From Methanocorpusculum sp. (GTDB lineage Archaea > Halobacteriota > Methanomicrobia > Methanomicrobiales > Methanocorpusculaceae): a DNA stretch of 64,000 nt. A program made the translations under genes and the position numbers. The stretch's first letter is position 1. Each line of letters starts with the position of its first letter. The notes beneath the pieces were generated by a model that saw only the letters and a list, made by a program, of their open reading frames with translations, was not told the origin of the DNA and searched no databases. The stretch lies in NCBI RefSeq assembly GCF_030655665.1, contig NZ_JAUSPQ010000007.1, positions 124,001 through 188,000 of the forward strand, read 5' to 3'. This document shows positions 18,466 through 26,609 of the stretch, piece by piece.

Positions 18466-19509
18466 TTATAAAGAGATGGTATTACCCCGGGAAATGACCC
18501 GGGTGATGCCCCGGGAACCGAGCCGGGTGATCAGAGATGTGAGAGGATCCTGCGTCCAGCGGCCGGCATACCCGCCGTCAAGGAGGAGAAGATCGGCTGA
18601 CCCGCCCACCTCGATTCTCCCTCTCCTGCCCATAAGAGAGAAGCCGTCCGTCATCATCCGGAGAATGTCTATGGAATCTATTTTGTATATGGTCTGCAGG
18701 AATGCTGCTTCGGCGAACATATCCGGAGCGACAAACATCACATTGTCGGTCCCGAGAAAAACCCGGCATCCGGCATCCAGCATTTCATGAACAGGCGGAC
18801 GACGGGCATCGGCGGTCGCCCCAAGAAGCCAGTTCGACCGGGGACAGATGACGATCGGGATATCGCGGTCTGTCGCCTCACGAATATGGGCTTTCGTAAA
18901 ATGCGTGGCATGGATGATCAGATCAGGATCGAGAGCAAAAGCCGCCTCAATGTCTTTGACTCCCGCTTCGCCTGCATGCACGGCGAAAAGTTTCCCGGCC
19001 TGTTTTGCAAGGCGGACGGCCTCTTCCTCCGCCGCCGTGCCTTTCGCACTGGAAAGACCAAAACCCTGGGCGGCAAACTCGCCGCCGTCTCTCCCGAAGA
19101 CGAACATGCCCACTGAAGGATCTGCAGCCTGATTGAGAAGATCGACACCTGCCTTTCCCCCTTCCCGGAAATCCGCAAAGCCGAGGGTCCCGGTCACCTT
19201 CATGAACCGAATCGTATCCTGCATTGCAGAGACCAGACGATCCGGGGGCGTTTCCCGCAAAAGCCGGTGCTTCAGCCCGTTCGGCGGGGCGACGAGTTCC
19301 GCCAGCGGCCGGTCGATTGGCGTATCCATCCCGACCGTGTCGGCGATGTGGGTATGCGCGTTGAAAAAGGCCGGAACGATCCATTGAGAGGAGGCGGTTT
19401 TACTCTCGGTCATCTCAGAGATATGCCCGTTTTCGATGACGATTTTCACATTACGCGGGGTAAACTCATCCCCGGTGAATGCCAATCCTTCCAGTATTTC
19501 CCCCTGCAT
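18466..19509 (-). CDS. Metal-dependent amidohydrolase (COG0402-like)
   Basis: About 347 residues of the amidohydrolase superfamily. Metal ligands are seen as FNAHTHIAD (HxH), FAVHAGEAG, IIHATHF and the Asp of FLGTDNVMF. N- and C-terminal beta-sandwich parts are present (ending GSADLLLLDGGYAG). The closest theme is cytosine/adenosine/guanine-type deaminases and chlorohydrolase-like proteins; substrate not identified. The start is placed at ATG 19509 (MQGEILEGLAF) because the extra upstream residues to 19599 are hydrophobic and not family-like. It is divergent from the Sec61-beta gene. Confidence 0.85.
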   Translation of the reverse strand: MQGEILEGLAFTGDEFTPRNVKIVIENGHISEMTESKTASSQWIVPAFFNAHTHIADTVGMDTPIDRPLAELVAPPNGLKHRLLRETPPDRLVSAMQDTIRFMKVTGTLGFADFREGGKAGVDLLNQAADPSVGMFVFGRDGGEFAAQGFGLSSAKGTAAEEEAVRLAKQAGKLFAVHAGEAGVKDIEAAFALDPDLIIHATHFTKAHIREATDRDIPIVICPRSNWLLGATADARRPPVHEMLDAGCRVFLGTDNVMFVAPDMFAEAAFLQTIYKIDSIDILRMMTDGFSLMGRRGRIEVGGSADLLLLDGGYAGRWTQDPLTSLITRLGSRGITRVISRGNTISL

Positions 19510-19562
19510 TGATCCGTGATCTCCTGTTCTTTTATATGGGTAGAGGATGAATATAATAGGAT

Positions 19563-19724
19563 ATGGCAGCAAAGAACTCGGGCAGAGGACTAAGTTCATC
19601 AGCAGGTCTGGTTACCTACTACGATGCAGATGACCGCAAAGCGTTTCACATTAAACCAACAGTTGTGTTAGTGGTCGCAGGTGTCGTCGGTGTCGTCATT
19701 TACCTGCTGAACCTTTTCATCTAA
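19563..19724 (+). CDS. secG: Preprotein translocase Sec61-beta subunit
   Basis: A 53-residue gene too short for standard gene calls. The product begins MAAKNSGRGLSSSAGLV, has YYDADDRKAFHIKP ahead of a single C-terminal membrane helix (VVLVVAGVVGVVIYLL) and ends NLFI. This is the standard archaeal Sec61-beta plan: a flexible Gly/Ser N-terminus, a conserved segment before the helix, and a tail anchor. It forms the SecYE-beta channel in the cytoplasmic membrane. It stands alone and divergent from the amidohydrolase. Confidence 0.9.
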   Translation: MAAKNSGRGLSSSAGLVTYYDADDRKAFHIKPTVVLVVAGVVGVVIYLLNLFI

Positions 19725-19876
19725 GTCCCAAATAATATACTTGAGATTTATTCTCAACTTTTTTCAGATCAACGGATCGACCTTACTCACCCTGGACCCT
19801 ACACCGCATTTATCCGAGGACTCTTTTTCTCACTCAAAAAGCCCTGTGACTGTGGGCACGATCTGCTCATCGCGCA

Positions 19877-19975
19877 AACTTTTGGTTTGCCCGGCTAAGG
19901 GCGAGCCTGACAACTCACCCCGCTCATCACACGAAATTCACGATAAGGGGGACAAGGGCGGAGGGGTGGGAGAAT
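19877..19975. repeat. Palindromic modular repeat, copy 1
   Basis: Starts with a small hairpin (GCAAACTTTTGGTTTGC), then the core CGGCTAAGGGCGAGCCTGA, CTCACCCCGC, a CACACGAAA element and a purine-rich end with AAGGGGGACAAGGG. Copy 2 lies about 260 bases downstream with the same order. Confidence 0.75.
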
Positions 19976-20137
19976 CTCTATTATTTTTTTGGGGTGTTTT
20001 GGTGTGATTTTCGATTTGGTGTATGGGATTCTTTTTTGATGAGCGCATCCATCACACGAAATGCACGAAAACACGACGAAAACACGAAAAGAGAAAAGTT
20101 CGTTGGACGATCTCCATGTATTACCCTCCCCCGTCCC

Positions 20138-20253
20138 CCACGCAAACCTTCGGTTTGCTCGGCTAAGGGCGAGCCTGATGGCTCACCCCGCCCACACGAA
20201 AACCACAAAAATCAACGAAATGCACGAAAAGGGGGACAGGGGTGGAGGAATAT
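20138..20253. repeat. Palindromic modular repeat, copy 2
   Basis: Same order as copy 1: hairpin GCAAACCTTCGGTTTGC, core CGGCTAAGGGCGAGCCTGA, CTCACCCCGC, CACGAAA elements and AAGGGGGACAGGGG. The hairpin loop differs while both stem arms are kept, which suggests selection on the structure. Confidence 0.75.
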
Positions 20254-20408
20254 ATGCTCTTCTGTTTTTAAAAGAGGAGAGCCGATCTCTTTTTTTATCC
20301 CGGGGTGCGGGGCCGCGACTCCGGCGCGGAGCGGTCCGCGGTGGAGATATCTTATTTTTGTATTCAGATCAACGGATCGCTTAAATATTTCAGAAGAGAG
20401 GTATCTGT

Positions 20409-20783
20409 ATGCAGTTTCGGATGATCCACAACAACATCAACGTGCTCGATCTCGACCGATCGATGAAGTTCTATGCAGAAGCTTTGGGACTTTTTGAAGT
20501 AAAACGGATCGTGCCCGAGTCAGGGAACGTTACGATCGTTTTTCTGGGAGACGGTCAGTCAAACCACAAACTGGAACTCACGCAGATCAACGGTCGAACA
20601 AAACCGTATGAACCGGGCGACAACGGAAGGCATCTGGCATTCTCGACCGACGATTTTCAGGGATCCCTCGAAAAACACCAGAAAATGGGCTGCGTGAAGT
20701 CGGTCAACGAGGCAAGCGTGGTCTATTATCTCGAGGATCCGGACGGATACACGATCGAGATCCTCCCGCTCGGCAGAGGATGA
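20409..20783 (+). CDS. gloA: Glyoxalase I family protein (VOC)
   Basis: A 124-residue vicinal-oxygen-chelate protein resembling lactoylglutathione lyase. The first beta-alpha unit is MIHNNINVLDLDRSMKFYAEALG. Metal ligands are the His near residue 7, Glu of KLELTQ near 56, His of GRHLAF near 77 and Glu of TIEILPL near 119. It isomerises hemithioacetals in bacteria; archaea lack glutathione, so another thiol or substrate is probable. It stands alone immediately after the repeat-rich interval, so its promoter may derive from the second 17-bp repeat region. Confidence 0.88.
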   Translation: MQFRMIHNNINVLDLDRSMKFYAEALGLFEVKRIVPESGNVTIVFLGDGQSNHKLELTQINGRTKPYEPGDNGRHLAFSTDDFQGSLEKHQKMGCVKSVNEASVVYYLEDPDGYTIEILPLGRG

Positions 20784-20942
20784 TATTGTATATAAATCTA
20801 TTTAAATTCTGAAAACGAGAGCAAAAAAACGCGGTTTTTTACTTACATAGAGCATATATCTCATTACATTCTGCCGGACTGAAATACCATACTCAGGATA
20901 CTGAGAAACGACCCGTCCGACAGTCTGAATACGAGCTAATTT

Positions 20943-22661
20943 ATGGATATTGATTCGACGATTCCAAGCAGAGAGGGGACCCTCTCCTCTCCGGCGGAAG
21001 AGCTCGACCTCTCGACCCTCTTTCCGCCATTGAACAGCCATCCGAACATCACCCTCACGTATGATCCAAACGAACCTGAGGGTGAGCCATGCCCCGTCTC
21101 TCCGGTCCCGGTCCCCCGGGAGCTGCCGGCAAACACGGCGGCGGCCGTAAAAAGCGCCGGGAGTGCTCTTCGGTATTATAATACCGCCAACCGTTCCTTT
21201 GTCGGGATCTATGCCGGCCGTCTGTGCGAGATCATGGACGGTGTGATCACGCCTCTTGACCGGGGCAGGCTCCGTATCCTGCTGACGGCACTTTCCCGCT
21301 GGCACAAACCGGGCGATGAATCCAAGACCGAGATCCCGCTTCCTTTCGACCTGCTCGAAAGCGTGCTGAAAGCCTCGGCAAAGGAGCTGGACAGACTGCC
21401 GGAGATCAAAGGCGTCCATGTTGGCGCGATGCTGATGCCAGACGGCGGGACCCTTTCCGGCGAAGGCTACGATAAAACGACCGGCTGGTTTTTCCTGAAA
21501 AAAACGGATGTCCCGCCTGTCCCGGAGATCCCGACGGAATCCGACCTGATCCTCGCACGGGAATATATTGATTCGGTGTATCACGAGTTCCTGTTCAAAG
21601 ACCGGGTGGATTATGAAAACAATCTGGCAGCGGTTTTTTCCGCGATGCTGAGACCAAGTCTTGCCGGCCCGTTTCCGATCCATGCTGTTCGCAAAAACAG
21701 TCCGCGGACCGGCGGAAGTTTTCTGCAGCGGGTGAATGAGATCGCCGCGTTCGGGTGTGACCGGCAGGTCTATCCTGCCCCGTCCCGCCCGGAAGAGATG
21801 GAGAAACTGCACAAGACGATCGTAAAGGAGAGTCCGCTCTACGCGGTGATCGACAACGTGCCGCAGGGTGGAAACTTCGTCTCGGATTTTCTGCTGACGG
21901 CGACGTCGGGGAACGGCACGACATCGTTTCGGGATCTCGGGAGCCTGAATCAGGTCGAAAGGGTCGTGACCACGCAGTTTTGTGTGAACGGGAATCATCT
22001 GAAGATCTCTGCCGATGTCTGCGGACGCGTGATCGTGACAAACATTATGGCGCCAAAACCCTGGCAAGAGCTGCGGTTTTCCCGGAAAAAGGATGAGCTG
22101 ATCGCTTATGCGAAAGAGATGCACCCAAAACTCGTGTGGGCGTTCGCGGTTTTCCTGAAAAACTGGATCGCGAAAGGACGTCCGGCGCCTCCGCCGTGTC
22201 CGGGAAATCTGTCGGAGTATCCTGAATGGTATTCTATCATTGCCGGATCGCTGTATGCAGCAGGGTTTAGTAAGGTCCTTTCGAATATGGATGAGGTCCA
22301 GACAGCGGAGAACGAGGCGGAGACGGAAGGCTGCGAGCTTTTGTCCCGGCTGTTTGCCAAGTTCGGGAGCGAGATGTTTTCTCCGGCAGGTCTGAAGACG
22401 GTCCTGGTCCAGGAAGGCGAGATGCGCAAAGATCACCAGGTCTCTTCGCAGACGATCCTGGATTATGCACCGGATCATCTGGTGAAGGCAGCGGTTGCCG
22501 GAACGCTGACGGATGTGATGACGGGTAAATGGATCTCGCAGATCGCGGATCAGAAGTTTGCGGGATATGACCGGTATCTGACGAAGATCCGGGTGACTCC
22601 AGGTGTGAGATACCAACTCGTCCCCGTCGAAAAACAGACAAGCCTTACGGATTCTCTGTAG
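20943..22661 (+). CDS. Phage/plasmid primase-helicase-like protein with degenerate P-loop
   Basis: A 572-residue protein. By pattern it matches the C-terminal part of phage and plasmid primase-helicase proteins. A cap region covers about 75-185 (LRYYNTANRSFVGIYAGRL, then LPEIKGVHVGAMLMPDGG and GYDKTTGWFF). An ATPase-like domain covers about 225-445. In that domain the Walker A position reads SPRTGGS (253-259) rather than G-T-G-K-S, the Walker B-like strand is YAVIDNV (300-306), the sensor-like segment is CVNGNHL (347-353) and an arginine-finger-like region is ADVCGRVIV (357-365). The missing Lys suggests loss of ATP hydrolysis. A hairpin and the TGTAGG array follow the stop at once. Assignment is by my reading; unrelated neighbours suggest a remnant of an integrated element. 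Confidence 0.65.
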   Translation: MDIDSTIPSREGTLSSPAEELDLSTLFPPLNSHPNITLTYDPNEPEGEPCPVSPVPVPRELPANTAAAVKSAGSALRYYNTANRSFVGIYAGRLCEIMDGVITPLDRGRLRILLTALSRWHKPGDESKTEIPLPFDLLESVLKASAKELDRLPEIKGVHVGAMLMPDGGTLSGEGYDKTTGWFFLKKTDVPPVPEIPTESDLILAREYIDSVYHEFLFKDRVDYENNLAAVFSAMLRPSLAGPFPIHAVRKNSPRTGGSFLQRVNEIAAFGCDRQVYPAPSRPEEMEKLHKTIVKESPLYAVIDNVPQGGNFVSDFLLTATSGNGTTSFRDLGSLNQVERVVTTQFCVNGNHLKISADVCGRVIVTNIMAPKPWQELRFSRKKDELIAYAKEMHPKLVWAFAVFLKNWIAKGRPAPPPCPGNLSEYPEWYSIIAGSLYAAGFSKVLSNMDEVQTAENEAETEGCELLSRLFAKFGSEMFSPAGLKTVLVQEGEMRKDHQVSSQTILDYAPDHLVKAAVAGTLTDVMTGKWISQIADQKFAGYDRYLTKIRVTPGVRYQLVPVEKQTSLTDSL

Positions 22662-22955
22662 GATATGTAGGACATGTAGGGTGAATGTAGGGTGAAAATC
22701 CTCCACCCTACATACATTTACGGCTGAATTTTTCTTTGTTTTGGATTTAAAGGAATATTTGTATTTTTATGTAGGGATGTAGGATGATTTTGTGTTGTGT
22801 GAATAGGGAGATGATAGTTGAGAGATATTCTGCCGTAGGAGATGGATCTCAGTTTATCCTACATACCCTACATAGTGTCATAATTATACCTTATTCCCAA
22901 ATTCAAGGAGAATAATGGGTTTTTATCCTACATATGACCCTACATGTATCCTACA
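22657..22955. repeat. Iteron-like array of twelve TGTAGG/CCTACA sites
   Basis: Exact TGTAGG starts at 22657, 22666, 22675, 22686, 22770 and 22778; exact CCTACA starts at 22707, 22858, 22867, 22927, 22939 and 22950. Direct sites in a cluster are spaced 8-12 bases, about one helical turn. Sites face right on the left side and left on the right side. A 17/18-base near-perfect inverted repeat pairs 22769-22785 with 22857-22874. Such arrays are typical of initiator binding sites at plasmid or phage origins or of an operator cluster; here it lies between the primase-helicase-like gene and a helicase gene. Confidence 0.75.
22685..22713. terminator. Hairpin after the primase-helicase-like gene
   Basis: ATGTAGGGTG (22685-22694) and CACCCTACAT (22704-22713) form a perfect 10-bp stem around a 9-base loop, 24 bases after the stop codon. 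It may end transcription, although only scattered T follows. It is made from two of the TGTAGG sites. Confidence 0.45.
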
Positions 22956-22978
22956 TCAATGAAGAGAAATCCAATTTT

Positions 22979-25798
22979 TTATTGAAATTTCGTTTTACTG
23001 AGAAGAGATTCCATATAATTACAATTGGAATACTGATAATTCGTGCAACCGTAGAAAACATCCCCATTTTTCACTTTAACAATTAAATATCCATCTTCAC
23101 ATGCGGGACATTTCTTAATATCATACTTATTTTTTATATCATTTGTCATAAAATTACAAATTTCCGGTTCATTTGTACACAAATAAAGATGAATGCCATA
23201 ATTTTTATTATACTCATACTTAAGCGGACACCCACAAACAGGACATTTATATATTGATTTTTCGGTAACCTTCAAACTCATATCTTCGGGATATGATAAT
23301 GGATAATCTTTGATAAGTTCCAAAAGGAACCTGGAGGGATTATATTTGGGGGTTGCAATATAGATGTGATTTTTTGTTCGGGTCAATGCCACATAGAACA
23401 GTCTACGTTCCTCCGCGAAGGGGATGGTCATATCTTCATGTGTAACAAGTTTCAAAATAGGATCATCTTCTATTTGACATGGGAAACCGAACTTACCTTC
23501 ACGCATATTCAGAAGAATAACATTATCATACCCTAGTCCCTTAGCACTATGCGCGGTCATAAATGCAAGTTTTGCCTCAGGATACTGCACACATCTGATT
23601 TCACGTTTTGATTTGCCTTTTTGTATTTCAGTGAATTTCTTTGTATTCACGAGATTTTTCATATCAAAATTATATCTACCCATCAGGAGAATTTTAGATT
23701 CATATCCATATTCCTCACATATTTTTCCAATAGTACCTGTAACAACATCAGCCAGATTTTGTATTGCATTTTGACTGTCATCATAGGGGACCAGAACAAT
23801 GGGATCTGTTAGGGATTTGGGGGAGATAAGTTTCTTTGTGATCTGACTACTGTTTTTCTGAATAAAAGATCCTGCAATATCTATGAGTTGTTGCGAGTTT
23901 CGGTACGTATGATTAATCTGCAGTTCTTTTCCTGACCCCATAATTTCTCTAAACTTAAGGAACAAGGTAATATCACTACCCGAGAAAGCGAAAATAGATT
24001 GCCAGTCATCACCCACCGCAATTACTTGGGCATGAGTAACATCTGCCAATTCTTTTGTCAGATTGAATCGTTGCCGGGCGATATCCTGGAACTCATCGAT
24101 AATAATGTATTTGTAGGGATGGACAATTCCTTGTTTTTTGAATTCCTTAAGATAGAAATAGGCATCATTGATCATATCGGCAAAATCGATATGATTCGTC
24201 TGATGAAGTTGGTCTTGGTAGTATTCATAGACCTGCTCTGCAATATTGAGAAAAAGTTCCGTTCTTGGATTGGCATTTTCCCGCAGTTTGACAAAATCCT
24301 CATTAGTATATCCTGCGGATTTAAAGAGTCCGATAAACCTATTCAAAAAATCTGCGAGCTTCGAAATATATTTATCTTTGTCAGTAGCCACGAGTTTTTC
24401 GTATACTTCGGTCAAATCCCGGAGTTCCAACCCGAAACCATTCTCTGTTAGTACATCCTCGAGATGATCTATGAGCTGGCGATGATCGTTGTATACGGAC
24501 CACGTTTCAATAAGGGTAGTATGATGTTCTTTATGCAGATTTCGCTTATCCTGAATACTTTTTGTGTATCTTTTTAGTTCAGCTGGTGAGAATATATCAC
24601 TCTGATAATCCTCCGAGATTCCATAATGTTCAAGATAGACATTATTTTCTCCTTGTTGGATGTAGAAATCCGGAGTATACTTCTTTCTGGCATTTGGCAT
24701 TAGATATGGATATGGTCTCTCATATTCATACTCCAGATTATGCAAATAGAGAAAGTTTGCAATCTGTACTTCCTGATTCGAACGGAGATACTCCCCAGTT
24801 AATGTTTTAGTTTTAGCTTCCCGTTTCACTGCAACTTTTTTTATGTATTCACCAAGATTGCTTTTTAGTGATTGATAATTCAGGGAAGCATTATATTCAT
24901 GATATTGATTGAGATTTTCAAACTTGAATACATCTGCAGGGAGATCAAAATAGTATCCCAAAAATAATACCAGATTTCTCAATAATGATTTGTTTTCGTA
25001 TATTTTGGTGATGAGTAAATCCGAGATGATACTGTATGAACCACCATCTCTGATTACCTCCGGGTTACTATTTTCTGAATCTTTTCTCAGTTGTTTGATT
25101 AAACTAAAGGCAAATGAATGAAATGTGGATATTCGAACATTGGGCAGGTGTAGTTTATTGTTAATCCTATCCTGAAGTTCACCAATGGCTTCATTTGTGT
25201 ATGATACAACGACAATATCCTCCTGAGATATACCTTGTTTATCTACGAGGTATTTCACCTTTGCAGCCATGGTCGTTGTTTTTCCAGCACCCGCTCCGGC
25301 GATAATCAGACAATGATCTCCATCGGTTACCACAGCTTTTCGTTGATCCGCATCAAGTGAGATACTTTTATCAATTGGCAAAAGTATCTTGTCGAAGTAT
25401 TCTTTGTTGGATTCGACGAGATTGGATGTTGACCTTTCAGGGTCTGATTCTCTTATTGCATGATATTTTTCAATAAACTGATCTATCTGAGTTTTTTCGA
25501 TTCTTAGGTTTGAAATATTTTTCTCAATATATTTTCTAATTACCGGAGTTGATAATGCACGATAATATGAATCATATTTTTGATGGATATATTGAGATAA
25601 ATCATCATCATATGCATAATTTTTACAATCTTTTTTGAAGGAAGAGAAGATTTCTGGAAGATGAGTGTAATCCAATAATTCAGATGACTGGGCATTTCGG
25701 ATATCGGCTTTTTGTTTTGATGAGGAAATACTGCACGTTGTGCATGCAATCAAACCTTTATTTTTTCTAGCAGTACAAATACGACAGATATTGGGCAT
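22979..25798 (-). CDS. Helicase IV (HelD)-like superfamily I DNA helicase
   Basis: A 939-residue UvrD/HelD-type helicase. It has an N-terminal zinc head with Cys 5, 8, 19 and 22, then Walker A GAGAGKTTT at 168-176 and Walker B IIIDEFQDI near 560. VGDDWQSIFAFSGS follows as motif III, and MTAHSAKGLGYDNV and FYVALTRTK as motifs V and VI. An insert near 345-385 reads YEYERPYPY...YTPDFYIQ...VYLEHYGI, the PD-(D/E)xK-like insert of helicase IV-type proteins. The end has two C4 zinc fingers (CPVCG...CNF, CPACEDG...CNY) of the topoisomerase type. Base composition is much more A+T-rich than the neighbours. It unwinds DNA 3' to 5' by family. A possible anti-phage or plasmid-maintenance helicase; that role is inference. 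Confidence 0.88.
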   Translation of the reverse strand: MPNICRICTARKNKGLIACTTCSISSSKQKADIRNAQSSELLDYTHLPEIFSSFKKDCKNYAYDDDLSQYIHQKYDSYYRALSTPVIRKYIEKNISNLRIEKTQIDQFIEKYHAIRESDPERSTSNLVESNKEYFDKILLPIDKSISLDADQRKAVVTDGDHCLIIAGAGAGKTTTMAAKVKYLVDKQGISQEDIVVVSYTNEAIGELQDRINNKLHLPNVRISTFHSFAFSLIKQLRKDSENSNPEVIRDGGSYSIISDLLITKIYENKSLLRNLVLFLGYYFDLPADVFKFENLNQYHEYNASLNYQSLKSNLGEYIKKVAVKREAKTKTLTGEYLRSNQEVQIANFLYLHNLEYEYERPYPYLMPNARKKYTPDFYIQQGENNVYLEHYGISEDYQSDIFSPAELKRYTKSIQDKRNLHKEHHTTLIETWSVYNDHRQLIDHLEDVLTENGFGLELRDLTEVYEKLVATDKDKYISKLADFLNRFIGLFKSAGYTNEDFVKLRENANPRTELFLNIAEQVYEYYQDQLHQTNHIDFADMINDAYFYLKEFKKQGIVHPYKYIIIDEFQDIARQRFNLTKELADVTHAQVIAVGDDWQSIFAFSGSDITLFLKFREIMGSGKELQINHTYRNSQQLIDIAGSFIQKNSSQITKKLISPKSLTDPIVLVPYDDSQNAIQNLADVVTGTIGKICEEYGYESKILLMGRYNFDMKNLVNTKKFTEIQKGKSKREIRCVQYPEAKLAFMTAHSAKGLGYDNVILLNMREGKFGFPCQIEDDPILKLVTHEDMTIPFAEERRLFYVALTRTKNHIYIATPKYNPSRFLLELIKDYPLSYPEDMSLKVTEKSIYKCPVCGCPLKYEYNKNYGIHLYLCTNEPEICNFMTNDIKNKYDIKKCPACEDGYLIVKVKNGDVFYGCTNYQYSNCNYMESLLSKTKFQ

Positions 25799-25816
25799 AT
25801 TTTATAATTTCAGCTA

Positions 25817-26401
25817 TTATTCCTTCCCATAATTATAGGATAGGATATCATCAATATTTTCAAGAATGAATAACTGGGCTTCCTTTGAATAGAGAGCTAC
25901 GGTGTAGTCCCCATTGACGGATGTTCTCTTTTCGGCAGTAATGCCCATAAAATTGCCTTTTTCGGTTGGTAGTCGAAGAGCCTTCTGAGATATTGGATCA
26001 ACAGATTTTTCCATTAATCCTTGTTCGACGAGCCAGGAGGTAACACTAACTGATTTTATCTTTACCATTGAATCATCTTGAACAACATTATTAATATTTA
26101 TTATAAAATTAGTGATAGTTTGAGGTACTGGCGATATGGATGCCCGAATTTGTTCATCAGTAATCACAAATGGTTTTTTGTCCATCCTTGATGAGCGAGA
26201 TCTCGATTTAGGCATGCCATTTGTTATTATTTCTGATAAGACCTTGGCAGTAAAGAAAAATGAGCGTGCAAGTTCAATATTATTAAGAATTGTATCGTTT
26301 GGGAGTTTATTTTCAGTAAAAGGATCTTGACCAAAAGCCAACATTTCCATCACTTTTTTCGCCCGATCCAACTGCTCCAAATTAAATAAATTGTCAGTCA
26401 T
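25817..26401 (-). CDS. Small partner protein upstream of the helicase
   Basis: A 194-residue A+T-rich gene that starts an operon with the helicase, which begins 18 bases after this stop. The N-terminal pattern (LDRAKKVMEMLAFGQDPFTENKLPNDTILNN) resembles small proteins found beside RecQ/HelD-like helicases, where the motif reads like 'LANGIDPITGE.LP'. Mid region (VSVTSWLVEQGLMEKSV) looks like a small DNA-binding helix bundle. No enzyme motifs. A TATA-like TATTTAAA lies at 26439-26446 for this strand. The family is remembered only as a pattern, so treat the function as unknown. Confidence 0.6.
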   Translation of the reverse strand: MTDNLFNLEQLDRAKKVMEMLAFGQDPFTENKLPNDTILNNIELARSFFFTAKVLSEIITNGMPKSRSRSSRMDKKPFVITDEQIRASISPVPQTITNFIININNVVQDDSMVKIKSVSVTSWLVEQGLMEKSVDPISQKALRLPTEKGNFMGITAEKRTSVNGDYTVALYSKEAQLFILENIDDILSYNYGKE

Positions 26402-26609
26402 ATGAAATCGCTCTTAATGTATGATGGGAGATTAGGATATTTAAATTAACCACAAGTAATAATCTACTAAATGAATGAATCACAACAGAGAGTTGTGGAT
26501 TTAGTCCAATTTTAATATTTGTTAGATTAATTTTTATGAACACTGATCAATTCATCACCCATATCCTTAATACCCTCCCCTCTCTATAGTTTGTCAGAAC
26601 AACAATATC

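Larger units (their letters stand above)
19763..20379. repeat. Repeat-rich interval bounded by a 17-bp direct repeat
   Basis: TTCAGATCAACGGATCG occurs at 19763-19779 and again at 20363-20379, exactly 600 bases apart. Between them lie two copies of a palindrome-containing unit (listed separately), many CACGAAA-type short repeats (about 19930-19945, 20050-20100 and 20190-20230) and a very G+C-rich patch with CTCCGGCGCGGAG near 20320. No convincing protein is encoded. It separates Sec61-beta from glyoxalase and looks like an inserted or duplicated non-coding element. Confidence 0.7.

Noticed and set aside
20802-22706. A 634-codon open frame on the minus strand opposite the primase-helicase-like gene
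   Set aside because: Its product is Arg/His-rich with no domain logic, as expected of a shadow frame in high-GC coding DNA. The plus-strand product has a clear family pattern.
22657-22955. TGTAGG repeats as a CRISPR array
   Set aside because: The repeat unit is only six bases, spacing is irregular and orientation flips; there are no long direct repeats with unique spacers and no cas genes.
22657-22955. Archaeal chromosomal replication origin
   Set aside because: I see no ORB-like motif and no orc1/cdc6 gene adjacent; a plasmid- or phage-type origin remains possible.
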